DNA from: Verrucomicrobiota bacterium
Lineage (GTDB): Bacteria; Verrucomicrobiota; Verrucomicrobiia; Limisphaerales; JAFGQR01
Direction of reading: 5' to 3'
Length of the DNA stretch: 63,470 bases
Assembly: GCA_016935555.1 (NCBI GenBank)
Contig: JAFGQR010000153.1
Coordinates: 1-63,470 of the forward strand
In this document: one piece after another, positions 26,278 to 34,551 of the stretch
How positions within the stretch are numbered: the stretch's first letter is position 1
How the letters are laid out: each line of letters begins with the position of its first letter
The notes under the pieces: model-generated
Seen by the model: the letters and a program-made list of their open reading frames with translations, nothing else
What the model was told of the DNA's origin: nothing
The model's database searches: none
Position numbers and translations under genes: made by a program

Positions 26278-27059
26278 AAATTGTGGCCAGCACGCTGGTC
26301 GTTTGGAGGGCGCGGCTCTTGAGGCTGACCCTTGTTCGAAATTGCCGGCGTGATCTCGCCCGCCTGTTCGGTGCCCAGCATGAGCATTTGGAATTCGCGA
26401 AAACAATGGGATCCTCCGCCCTCACCCTCGCCGGGGCGAGAGGGAGCCGCACACGCCTGCGCGAATGAAGCACGGCCGGAGACTGCGCCGCCGCCGTCGT
26501 CGTCGGCGGCCCAGAGAGGGCCACGGGACCAGACGGGGCCGTTGCTGCCAATCGCAGCGCCGAATGGTTTACCCTCTCCCCCCGGGAGAGAGGGGTGAGG
26601 GCCGGCCACGGTGAGGGCGGACCAGGCTCTGACTTGTTTTGCGGGTCGCGTTGATCAGGCTCGTAGGGTGACAGACCGCAAAACACCGAACCAGGCGGCG
26701 AGGGCCGATGAGCAGAGACAGGTAATGGGAACGGCGAGTCCAACGGCCAACAGCAAGCGGAAGACGGTCGAGCTTCCGGCGATCAGGGCGACCATGGACG
26801 CTTCGGCAGGGCGGTTTCCTCAAGCAAAGCGGCTTGGGCGAACAGAACGAGCGGCCCCGGCAGCATCCCTGGGCCGCCCCGGCGCCTTCCGCCCAATTCA
26901 GCAAACCGGCCGCCCATGCCGCCGATCCCATCGGCCCATCAAACCCCGGGCGCAAACCGGCCCGGGATTCCCATGCGCCGGTTTGACAACGCAATCCCCC
27001 TGCTCAAAACTGCCCGCATGCCCGGAACGGGGACATCCATTGCTGGGGAGCGCGCCCGC
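26278..27059. other. Long intergenic region with hairpins and possible gene debris
   Basis: About 780 bp without a convincing gene. Two short GC hairpins stand out. One is CTCGCC/GGCGAG at 26427-26440. The other is a CCCTCTCC/GGGAGAG palindrome near 26572-26594, next to GGGGTGAGGG and GGTGAGGGCGG; these look like REP-type repeats. On the minus strand 26655-26795 encodes a hydrophobic 46-residue peptide and 26783-26866 a 27-residue peptide in another frame. Together they could be a frameshifted membrane-protein tail, but no family was recognised. Confidence 0.35.
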
Positions 27060-27869
27060 ATGGCGCCGCGGATTGGGGGCCGGCGGCTGTGCCGTGCATG
27101 GGGCGCGGTGTTGGCGGGGTGCGTCCCGCTGCTGGCTTGGGCGGACGCTCCCGTGGACCCGCTGATGGCGGCCGGCGTCGCCGAGTTCACCGCGGCGTAT
27201 CAGGCCTGGGACGGCCGGCAGTTCGGCGCGGCGGCGGACTTGTTCCGTCGAGCCGCCACCCATGCGCCCGAATCCAGCGCGGCGTTCTACTGGCTGGGCG
27301 TGGCGGAGTTTCATCGGATGCTGCAATTGCAGACATTGCCGGCTTCGCGCGCGAACGAGACCGGCGCCGCCGCGGCGCGGGAGGCGGCTCTGGCTGCGCT
27401 GTCCAGCGCGGTGCGGTTGGACGCGCGGCATGCGGAGGCGCACGCGCTCCTGGGCACACTCTACGGCATGAAGATCGACGGCAATCTCCTGCGGGCCGCG
27501 CGCTTCGGGTCCCGCGTGCACATGCATCGCAGGCGGGCGTTGGAATTGGGCGCGGCCAATCCGCGCGTGCAGTATTTGCTGGGCACATGCCAGTTTCACA
27601 CGGCACGCAAGCCGGCGGCGCGACGGGAGGCGCTGGCGACGTTTCTGGAGGCGGAGCGCCTGTTTGCGGCGGAAGCCGGGCGGGCGGCGGGGGCACTGGA
27701 GCCGCGGTGGGGGCGCAGCACGTGTCTGACATTCATCGGGCGCACTTGCGAAAGCCTGGGGCGGCGTGAGGAGGCGGCCGGGTATTTCCGGAAAGCGCTT
27801 GCGGAACACCCGGCAGACCACGTGGCCCGGGAAGGCCTGGCGCGCGTCGGAGGGGACAGGACACCGTGA
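27060..27869 (+). CDS. Exported TPR protein upstream of crtQ
   Basis: Predicted 269-residue protein with a signal peptide (RAWGAVLAGCVPLLAWADA). Tetratricopeptide-like helical repeats follow: FTAAYQAWDGRQFGAAADLFRRAATHAPESSAAFYWLGVA, then ALSSAVRLDARHAEAHALLGTLYG and, at the C-terminus, EEAAGYFRKALAEHPADHVAREGLARV. A GGGGAG sequence 12 bp upstream supports ATG 27060. The stop overlaps the crtQ ATG (TGATG), tying it to the glycosyltransferase/acyltransferase pair. TPR proteins are usually protein-protein scaffolds; here it may organise the lipid- or carotenoid-modifying enzymes at the membrane. Confidence 0.75.
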   Translation: MAPRIGGRRLCRAWGAVLAGCVPLLAWADAPVDPLMAAGVAEFTAAYQAWDGRQFGAAADLFRRAATHAPESSAAFYWLGVAEFHRMLQLQTLPASRANETGAAAAREAALAALSSAVRLDARHAEAHALLGTLYGMKIDGNLLRAARFGSRVHMHRRRALELGAANPRVQYLLGTCQFHTARKPAARREALATFLEAERLFAAEAGRAAGALEPRWGRSTCLTFIGRTCESLGRREEAAGYFRKALAEHPADHVAREGLARVGGDRTP

Positions 27870-28900
27870 TGTGGCTGGGGGTCATGGCGTTGTGGGCGGC
27901 GGGATTCCTCCTGCTGGGCCGCTTGCGGTCCTGCGGAGGCCGCGGCGGGCAGGCCTCGGCGTCGCGCCTCAGCGTTGTCATCCCCGCCCGCAACGAGGAG
28001 CACAACCTGCCCATGCTCCTGCGCTCGCTCGCCGCACAATCCGCCAGGCCCCAGGAGATTCTGGTGGTCGACGACGCGTCGACGGACCGGACGGCCGATG
28101 TGGCCCGGCAGCTTGGCGCGAGGGTGATTCGTTCGGAGCCGCTGCCGGACGGCTGGCGGGGCAAGACGTGGGCCTGTCACCAGGGCGCACAGGCGGCCTC
28201 CGGCGACCTGCTGCTGTTCCTGGACGCGGACACATGGCTGGAACCGCACGGCCTGGCGCGCCTGTTGTCGGGCTACGATCGCGGCGCGTATTCCGCGGGG
28301 CCGTATCACGCCGTGCTCAAGCCCTATGAGGATCTCTCGCTGTTCTTCAACCTGAACATGATGGCAGGCACGGTCCCCCACGGTTTGTTTGGCCCCGTGA
28401 TGCTCGTGGACCGCGACAGCTACCGGCGCGCCGGCGGGCATGAGGCCGTGAAAGGCCGGATCCTGGAAAACGTGTGGCTGGCCGGGCTGTTTCGCGCCGC
28501 CGGCGTTCCGGTGCGGAGCACGGCCGGGCGGGGGATGGTTTCCTTTCGGATGTATCCGAACGGCTTGGGCGAATTGGTGGCGGGTTGGACGAAGGGGTTC
28601 GCATCGGGGGCGGGCCAGACGCCGCGCGGGGTGTTGCTGGTGGTGGTGGCGTGGATGATCGGCCTGATGCTGGCGCCGCTCCGCTGGATGGCCACCGGCG
28701 ATGCGGTCGCATGGGGTGCAGCCTACCTGTTGTGCGCGGCGCAGGTCGGCTGGTTCAGCCGGCGCATCGGCGCATTCCGCTGGTACACGGCGCTGCTGTA
28801 CCCCGTGCCGCTGGTGTTCTTCTTCACCGTGTTCGCCCGCTCGGCGTTGCGGTCCGGGAAGCCGGTGAGCTGGAAAGGACGCGAGATCCGTGCGGATTGA
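27869..28900 (+). CDS. crtQ: Membrane GT2 glycosyltransferase, CrtQ-like (4,4'-diaponeurosporenoate glucosyltransferase type)
   Basis: Predicted 343-residue enzyme. It has an N-terminal membrane helix, a GT-A domain (SVVIPARNEEHNLPMLLRSL, VVDDASTDRT, FLDADTW as DxD) and C-terminal membrane helices. Beyond generic GT2 features it shares a motif series with staphylococcal CrtQ: GKTWACHQGA, SAGPYH, FFNLNMMAG, FGPVMLV, GGHEAVKGRILENVWLAG, FRMYPNGLGELVAGWTKGFASGAG and the terminal WKGREI. CrtQ glucosylates the carboxyl of a C30 carotenoid acid. The start codon overlaps the TPR gene stop, and its end overlaps the crtO-like start by 11 bp. The acceptor here could be another isoprenoid or lipid acid. 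Confidence 0.82.
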   Translation: MWLGVMALWAAGFLLLGRLRSCGGRGGQASASRLSVVIPARNEEHNLPMLLRSLAAQSARPQEILVVDDASTDRTADVARQLGARVIRSEPLPDGWRGKTWACHQGAQAASGDLLLFLDADTWLEPHGLARLLSGYDRGAYSAGPYHAVLKPYEDLSLFFNLNMMAGTVPHGLFGPVMLVDRDSYRRAGGHEAVKGRILENVWLAGLFRAAGVPVRSTAGRGMVSFRMYPNGLGELVAGWTKGFASGAGQTPRGVLLVVVAWMIGLMLAPLRWMATGDAVAWGAAYLLCAAQVGWFSRRIGAFRWYTALLYPVPLVFFFTVFARSALRSGKPVSWKGREIRAD

Positions 28901-29363
28901 GCTGCCGATCGCGTGGGTGGTGGCGTTGAACGTGGCGGGCTGGCCGGCGCTGCAACTCGGCCTCGCCTGGCTGTTCACACGATTGCCGGCGGCCTGGTTC
29001 CGCCCCGGCCCGGCGCGGGCCTGGGAACAAGGCGGACGCTTCTACGAGCGCGTGTTCAAGATCAGGCATTGGAAGGACCGCCTGCCGGACGGAGCCCGCT
29101 GGTTCAGCGGCGGCTTCGCCAAGGGCGCGCTGGCGGGCGCGGGTGCGGACTATCTGCGCCGGTTTGTCCGCGAGACGTGGCGGGGCGAGCTGTGCCACTG
29201 GTGCGCGCTGGGTTGTGCGCCGCTGTTCTTCCTCTGGAACCCCTGGTGGGCGGATGGGGTGATGGCCGGCTACGCCGTTGCGGCCAACGTGCCCTGCATC
29301 CTCGCCCAGCGCTACAACCGGGCGCGCTTCGAGCGGCTGCTGGCGCGGCGGACCAGCGGATGA
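28890..29363 (+). CDS. crtO: CrtO-like glycosyl-carotenoid acyltransferase
   Basis: Predicted 157-residue integral membrane protein, close in size to staphylococcal CrtO (about 165). It has the same landmarks: FYERVFKIRHWKDRLPDG near the N-terminus, RRFVRETWRGELCHW in the middle (acidic/His pair) and ANVPCILAQRYNRARFERLL at the end. CrtO esterifies the glucose of glycosyl-diaponeurosporenoate with a fatty acid, the last step of staphyloxanthin. The start is a GTG overlapping crtQ by 11 bp, so it is the third gene of the TPR-crtQ-crtO operon. Carotenoid backbone genes (crtM, crtN) are absent from this window. Confidence 0.8.
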   Translation: MRIELPIAWVVALNVAGWPALQLGLAWLFTRLPAAWFRPGPARAWEQGGRFYERVFKIRHWKDRLPDGARWFSGGFAKGALAGAGADYLRRFVRETWRGELCHWCALGCAPLFFLWNPWWADGVMAGYAVAANVPCILAQRYNRARFERLLARRTSG

Positions 29364-29528
29364 GGCGGACTCGGCACGCTCGCGGAACGCAGAAGCGTGG
29401 GGTTGTCCGTGGGGCTGCGGGCGCGGTGGCGACGCCTGTCGAGGCGTCGCTGCATGGCAGGGGATCATGATGAACGGTGAGTTTCATGCCGGTGCGCATG
29501 AACGGAGGCGGTGCGTGCCCCGGGGATG

Positions 29529-30218
29529 TCAGTCGCGATCGCGGCCGGTGAGCAGCGGCAGGAGGTGCCACAGGAAGTAGACCAGCGACGTGATGAACGC
29601 CGCCACGTAGGTCCATGCGGCCGCGTTGAGAACGCGGCTCACCGCCACGGCTTCGGAGCCGGGCTCGATGAGGTTGAGGTTGCGAAGGACGATCTTGGCG
29701 CGGCGCGAGGCGTCGAACTCAACCGGCAAGGTGATGAGGTTGAAGAGCATGATGACGCCCCAAGCCAGGGCAAGAACCCACAGCGCCACCATCGGCTGAA
29801 TCAGGCCGGTGAAGATCCCGAACACCGGCAGCCACATCACCACCTGGTTGGCGTAGGTGGTGACCCCCACCGCCGCCATCCGCCAATGCAGCGGCTTGTA
29901 GGCGTGCGCGTGCTGAAGGGCATGCCCAGCCTCGTGGGCGGCCACCCCCAGCGCCGCCGGCGTGGCGCCGTAATAATTCTGCGAAGACAACACCAGCCGC
30001 TTGTGAAGGGGATCGTAATGATCCCCAAGCATCTGGTCGTGCACGGCAATCTCGACGTCCTGGATCCCCGCCTGCCGCAGGATCAGCGCCGCCGCCTCGG
30101 CCCCGGTCGCCCCGGAAAGCACCGTGCCGCGATTGTAGCGGTGATACACCGATTTGACGCGCGCCACCGCGAAGAGCGACAGCGCCATCGTTCCCAGAAT
30201 CAAAATCCATATTGTCAT
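29529..30218 (-). CDS. YugP-type zinc metallopeptidase (Zn_peptidase_2)
   Basis: Predicted 229-residue membrane protease. An N-terminal membrane helix (1-19) precedes the domain with RGTVLSGATGAEAAALIL and HYDPLHKRLVLSSQNYYG. The zinc motif HEAGH is at residues 95-99. Three hydrophobic segments and FDASRRAKIVL follow, then a final helical hairpin. This order is characteristic of the Bacillus YugP-like family, whose substrates are unknown. The ATG at 30218 (MTIWILILGT) was chosen although the frame stays open for 2.6 kb upstream, since that extension is only the antisense of the neighbouring lyase gene. Confidence 0.87.
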   Translation of the reverse strand: MTIWILILGTMALSLFAVARVKSVYHRYNRGTVLSGATGAEAAALILRQAGIQDVEIAVHDQMLGDHYDPLHKRLVLSSQNYYGATPAALGVAAHEAGHALQHAHAYKPLHWRMAAVGVTTYANQVVMWLPVFGIFTGLIQPMVALWVLALAWGVIMLFNLITLPVEFDASRRAKIVLRNLNLIEPGSEAVAVSRVLNAAAWTYVAAFITSLVYFLWHLLPLLTGRDRD

Positions 30219-30569
30219 AACCTGTCGTGTTCCGCTTCGCTCGCCGCCCCCACCGCTCCCCCCAGGGACCGGCGCGGCGGCCGTTCGTTCCCGTTCACGG
30301 CGCCAACATAGCCGGAAACCGCGGTCTCGACAATACGCGCTTTGGCAGTGATGCTCAGCCTCATGCGAACCATGGCGGCGCCCCCGCCCGCGCCGCCGCC
30401 GTGCGGGACGCGGCGGTTCACAACTATTGTCCGCGCCATGAAGCCGCGCCGAGGGCCGCCCGTCCAATGGTGTCACACTACGATGAACCACCGCGCCTCC
30501 GACACACGGGCCGCCCGCGGCCCAAGCCCGAACCGCCTGCCGCCCGAGCCCTCCGCGCAGCCAACTCGG
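30219..30569. other. Divergent intergenic region
   Basis: About 350 bp between the protease and the rhamnogalacturonan lyase. The lyase frame is open back to an ATG at 30342, with further ATGs at 30438 and 30483, but without signal-peptide or conserved sequence. No regulatory site was recognised. Confidence 0.4.
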
Positions 30570-32708
30570 ATGAAACGGGTCGGACTCGTCCTTGGCGCGG
30601 CGTATGTTCTCGGCACGGCGTTCCTTTGTGCCGCTCCCGGCGTTTCCCGCCAGATGGAAAACCTCGGCCGTGGGGTGGTCGCGGTTCCCCGGGGCGGGGG
30701 GAACGTGTTTGTGAGCTGGCGGTGGCTGGGCACGGACCCGGAGGGAACCGCCTTCAACGTGTATCGCGCCACGGGCGATGCCGGGCCCGTGAAGCTCAAT
30801 GCGGAGCCGGTGACGGCGGCGACCTGGTTTCAGGACACGGGTGTGGATTCCACGAGGGACCACCGTTACTTCGTGCGGCCCGTGATCAATGGCCGGGAAG
30901 GTCCGCTGAGCAGGCCTTTCCTGAACCGCATTGCCGCCCACGCCGCGCCAACACCGTATTTCCAGGTCCCGCTCAAGCTGCCGCCGCGGACGAGCGCCAG
31001 CGACGGATCGCTCGGCGACTTGGACGGGGACGGCGAATACGAGATTGTGATCAAGGGCTGCCAGAGGCCGATGGACACCTCGTTCCGCGGGATCACGGGC
31101 AACACCGTGCTGCAGGGTTACAAGCTGGACGGCACCCTTCTCTGGACAATCCAGATGGGCAGAAACATCCGCGAGGGCGAGCACGACACCCAATTCATGG
31201 TCTACGACCTCGACGGCGACGGCATCGCCGAAATCGCCGTCCGAACCGCCGACGGTTCGGTCGACGGGACCGGCAAGGTGATCGGCGACGCCGGGGCCGA
31301 CTGGGTGGATCGCAATCCCAACTCGCGCACGTTCGGCAAAATCATGGCCGGCCCCGAGTATTTTTCCATTTTCAACGGCAGGACTGGGGCGGAGATGGCC
31401 ACCGTGCCCTACATCCCGGGACGGGAACCGACGGGGGGCTGGGGCGGGATTGGGGGCAATGGCGGCATGGAAACTGTCAGCGTGGGGAACCGGTTGAACC
31501 GCTTTCTCGCATGCGTGGCGTATCTGGACGGAGCGCGTCCGAGCGTTGTCATGTGCCGCGGTTATTACGGGCGGTCGGTCTTGGCGGCATGGGATTGGCG
31601 CCAAGGCAAGCTCACGTCCCGGTGGGTCTTCGATTCCGCGACCCACCCGAACCACGGCCACCCTTGTGTCACCCCCCGCGCCACCGTCAACCCGGGGATT
31701 GGGCTGTGCAACATCACGGACCACGCTGGGGCGTGGCACGGCGCGGCGCCGGGGCAGTGGTTGGTGTGGGACCGGGAAGGTGTGAAGGAGCGCCGGCAGG
31801 TCGTCGCCGTCGCCGGCAACGTGCTCACAGTGGACGCCGCCATGACCCCGGGTACCAACAAAAGCGCGCATGTCTACGGCTACTCGGGCATGGGCAATCA
31901 CAACCTTGCTGTCGCGGATGTGGACGGGGACGGGAAGGACGAGATCGTTTACGGCGCGATGGTGGTGGACGACAACGGCCGGGGCCTGTTCACCACGGGA
32001 CTGCGCCACGGCGACTCGCTGCACGTCGGCGACCTCGATCCCACCCGCCCCGGGCTGGAGGTGTTCGGCCCGCACGAAAACGAAGGGGGCGAATACGACC
32101 GGTGGACACCTGGCGCGGCGATGTATGACGCCCGGACCGGCGCGATCCTCTGGGCAACGCGCGACGGCCAGGACGTGGTCGATGGCGTCAGCGCCGACAT
32201 CGACCCGCGTCACCCGGGCGAGGAGGTTTGGGGGATTCCGGGCGGGCTGCGCTCGTGCAAGGGCGAGGTCATTTCCAGCGGCGGACCGCGCGGCGGGGGC
32301 AACTCGAGTTTTGTTCTCTGGTGGGATGGCGATCCGCTCCGCGAGATCCTGGGCGGCAACCGCATTGTCAAGTGGGACTGGGAACACAGCACGGTGACGA
32401 ACCTGCTGACGGCACCCGGCTGCGCCGGCGGCCGGCCCATTCTCAGCGCCGATCTGCTGGGGGATTGGCGCGAGGAAGTCGTCTTCCGCACCACCGACAA
32501 CTCGGCGCTGCGCATCTACACCACCACCGCACCGACAGACTTGCGACTCCCCACGCTCATGCACGATCCGCAATACCGGCTCAGCATCGCCTGGCAGAAC
32601 GTCGCCTACAACCAGCCGCCGCACCCCGGCTTTTTCCTCGGGCACGGCATGCGGCCGCCGCCGCGGCCGGCCATCGCGCCGACGAAGAGGCCGGATCTGC
32701 CCCAGTAG
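30570..32708 (+). CDS. Exported rhamnogalacturonan lyase, polysaccharide lyase family 11
   Basis: Predicted 712-residue exported enzyme. After a signal peptide (MKRVGLVLGAAYVLGTAFLC) comes RQMENLGRGVVAVPRGGGNVFVSWRWLGTDPEGTAFNVYR, the hallmark start of PL11 (YesW/YesX). The eight-bladed propeller follows, with Ca-binding loops of the type DLDGDGxxEI (three copies: DLDGDGEYEIV, DLDGDGIAEIA and DVDGDGKDEIV). PL11 cleaves the rhamnose-galacturonate backbone of pectic rhamnogalacturonan I by beta-elimination. Same-strand neighbours are an EEP hydrolase, an esterase and an FAD oxidoreductase, all predicted to be exported, but no transporter or TonB-type receptor is adjacent. Confidence 0.92.
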   Translation: MKRVGLVLGAAYVLGTAFLCAAPGVSRQMENLGRGVVAVPRGGGNVFVSWRWLGTDPEGTAFNVYRATGDAGPVKLNAEPVTAATWFQDTGVDSTRDHRYFVRPVINGREGPLSRPFLNRIAAHAAPTPYFQVPLKLPPRTSASDGSLGDLDGDGEYEIVIKGCQRPMDTSFRGITGNTVLQGYKLDGTLLWTIQMGRNIREGEHDTQFMVYDLDGDGIAEIAVRTADGSVDGTGKVIGDAGADWVDRNPNSRTFGKIMAGPEYFSIFNGRTGAEMATVPYIPGREPTGGWGGIGGNGGMETVSVGNRLNRFLACVAYLDGARPSVVMCRGYYGRSVLAAWDWRQGKLTSRWVFDSATHPNHGHPCVTPRATVNPGIGLCNITDHAGAWHGAAPGQWLVWDREGVKERRQVVAVAGNVLTVDAAMTPGTNKSAHVYGYSGMGNHNLAVADVDGDGKDEIVYGAMVVDDNGRGLFTTGLRHGDSLHVGDLDPTRPGLEVFGPHENEGGEYDRWTPGAAMYDARTGAILWATRDGQDVVDGVSADIDPRHPGEEVWGIPGGLRSCKGEVISSGGPRGGGNSSFVLWWDGDPLREILGGNRIVKWDWEHSTVTNLLTAPGCAGGRPILSADLLGDWREEVVFRTTDNSALRIYTTTAPTDLRLPTLMHDPQYRLSIAWQNVAYNQPPHPGFFLGHGMRPPPRPAIAPTKRPDLPQ

Positions 32709-32778
32709 CGGGAATTGCCGGATCGCGCCGCAAGAGGGTGACGCTTGAAAAGTGCGGCGGAGCAGGCATGCTGCCGCC

Positions 32779-33654
32779 ATGACTGCAAAACACGTGATTC
32801 TGAGTTGCCTGGCGGCGCTGGCGGTGTCGGAGGCTGCTGCCGCGGAACCGCCGTTGAAAGTGATGAGCTTCAACATCCGTTACGGGACGGCCAAGGACGG
32901 CACGAACGAGTGGCGACAGCGGCGGGACCTGGTGGTCCAAACGATCCAGGACTTCGGGCCGGACCTGCTGGGACTGCAAGAGGTGCTCAACTTTCAGGCC
33001 GACTACCTCCAAGCCCAACTGCCGGGCTACGCCTTCCACGGCGTCGGGCGTGAAGACGGCGCCGCCAAGGGCGAGTTCGTGCCGCTGATGTACCGGCGGG
33101 ACCGGTTCGCCCTCGAGGACTCAGGCCATTTCTGGCTCAGCGAAACGCCGGATGTGCCCGGCAGCATCAGTTGGGATTCCTCCCTCACGCGCATGGTGTC
33201 GTGGGTGCGCCTCCGCGACCCGCAGGGCGGCGCGGGCTCGTTCATCTTCGCCAACGCGCATTTTGACCATCGCGGCGCACAGGCGCGAACGGAATCGGCC
33301 CGGCTGATCCGCCGCCGGGCGGAGGCGGTTGCGCCCGAATTTCCCGTGGTGTTGTGCGGCGATTTCAACACCACCGAGGACGGCAAGCCCTACGCCATCC
33401 TGGTCCGCGGCGAGGAGATGAGCGGGCAGAAGGCGGTCGATTGCCACCGCGCGGCTAGTCCGGAACGCTCCCCCGACGAGGCCACCTATCACGGCTGGAC
33501 GGGCAGACGCGCCGGCAGCCGCATCGACTGGATCATCACCTCGCCCCAGTTCGACGTGCTCAAGGCGGCCATCAACCACGCGTCCGATCGGGGCCGCTAT
33601 CCCTCGGATCATTTCCCGGTCCAGGCCGTGCTGCGGCTCAACACGACCCGCTGA
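32779..33654 (+). CDS. Exported endonuclease/exonuclease/phosphatase (EEP) fold hydrolase
   Basis: Predicted 291-residue protein with a signal peptide (1-22). The core motifs of the EEP superfamily are present: MSFNIRYG (Asn), GLQEV (metal Glu), LCGDFNT (Asp/Asn pair), RIDWIIT and YPSDHFPV (catalytic Asp-His). Related exported proteins in Bacteroidetes and Verrucomicrobia act as phosphodiesterases or sphingomyelinase-like enzymes; this one's substrate is unknown. It begins 71 bp after the PL11 gene and may share its transcript. ATG 32779 is preferred over ATG 32752 because it directly starts the signal peptide. Confidence 0.83.
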   Translation: MTAKHVILSCLAALAVSEAAAAEPPLKVMSFNIRYGTAKDGTNEWRQRRDLVVQTIQDFGPDLLGLQEVLNFQADYLQAQLPGYAFHGVGREDGAAKGEFVPLMYRRDRFALEDSGHFWLSETPDVPGSISWDSSLTRMVSWVRLRDPQGGAGSFIFANAHFDHRGAQARTESARLIRRRAEAVAPEFPVVLCGDFNTTEDGKPYAILVRGEEMSGQKAVDCHRAASPERSPDEATYHGWTGRRAGSRIDWIITSPQFDVLKAAINHASDRGRYPSDHFPVQAVLRLNTTR

Positions 33655-33749
33655 GCGCGCCGCCCTTCACAGCACCGCGCCTCACTCGGAAGTGCCGGGA
33701 GATGGCGGTTGTGCTTTTCTTCGGGGCGACACGGCGTTATAGTGCGCTC

Positions 33750-34496
33750 ATGCGACATCCGAGACATCTCATGGCATTCGGGCTCATTGTGGGAACACTC
33801 GTGGCGGTTCCAAGCCTCACCTGGAGTGCTGAGCCCGCGCCGGGCAAGCAGGTCGAACAGACCTTGAACATCGCAGACGACCAGTCGATAGCGTATCTGC
33901 TCTACCTTCCGAAAACCGCTGCTTCGGCGACGAACGCGTGGCCGCTCATGCTGTTTCTTCACGGCCGCGGCGAGAGTTACGGGCCGCTGAGCCTGGTCGG
34001 CAAGTGGGGGCCGCCGCGGATGGCGGAGCGCGGAGACGACCTGCCGTTTCTCATCGCGTCGCCGCAGTGCCCAGGCAAGGAATCATGGGCCCAGCCCCGC
34101 CAGCAAAAATTGCTGGCCGCCTTGTTGGATCATCTGATTCAAACCTATCCCGTCGCCACCAACAAAGTCTATCTGACCGGATTAAGCATGGGCGGCTACG
34201 GGTCCTGGCGGCTGGCTGCGGATCACCCCGAACGCTTTGCCGCCGTCGTCCCCATCTGCGGCGCCGGCAAGCCCGAAGACGCCGGCCGGCTCAAGCAGCT
34301 GCCGATTTGGGTTTTCCACGGCACCGAGGACAAAGCCGTTCCGTTCGCGCGCTCGGTGGAGATGGTGGACGCGATCCGCGCGGCGGGCGGCACGCGAATC
34401 AAGTTCACAACGTTGGAACACGTGGGCCACAATTCCTGGGAAGCCGCCTACGCCACTCCCGAACTCTGGACGTGGCTCAGCCGGCAATCGCGTTAA
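33750..34496 (+). CDS. Exported alpha/beta-hydrolase (esterase, PHB-depolymerase/prolyl-oligopeptidase type)
   Basis: Predicted 248-residue protein with a signal peptide (residues 1-27). The fold's landmarks are visible: oxyanion-region LMLFLHGRGE (67-76), nucleophile elbow GLSMGGYGSW with S146, acid D194 in FHGTEDKAVP and catalytic H227 in HVGHNSW. All triad members are present at family spacing. Such exported esterases often remove acetyl or feruloyl groups from plant polysaccharides, which suits the neighbouring rhamnogalacturonan lyase; that role is inferred from context only. Confidence 0.85.
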   Translation: MRHPRHLMAFGLIVGTLVAVPSLTWSAEPAPGKQVEQTLNIADDQSIAYLLYLPKTAASATNAWPLMLFLHGRGESYGPLSLVGKWGPPRMAERGDDLPFLIASPQCPGKESWAQPRQQKLLAALLDHLIQTYPVATNKVYLTGLSMGGYGSWRLAADHPERFAAVVPICGAGKPEDAGRLKQLPIWVFHGTEDKAVPFARSVEMVDAIRAAGGTRIKFTTLEHVGHNSWEAAYATPELWTWLSRQSR

Positions 34497-34551
34497 GAAA
34501 GTCCGGCATCTTGGCGAATGATCCGGTGTTCAGGGGAATGAACGAAAACGC

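Noticed and set aside
26611..27165. A 184-residue plus-strand open frame in the 26.3-27.0 kb gap
   Set aside because: Arg/Pro/Ala-rich, no motif or start signal, runs into the TPR gene in another frame.
29529..32876. A single 1115-codon minus-strand frame covering the YugP-like protease and the antisense of the PL11 gene
   Set aside because: Only the last 229 codons show conserved protease sequence. The rest is the antisense of a clear PL11 gene, open because of GC-rich third positions.
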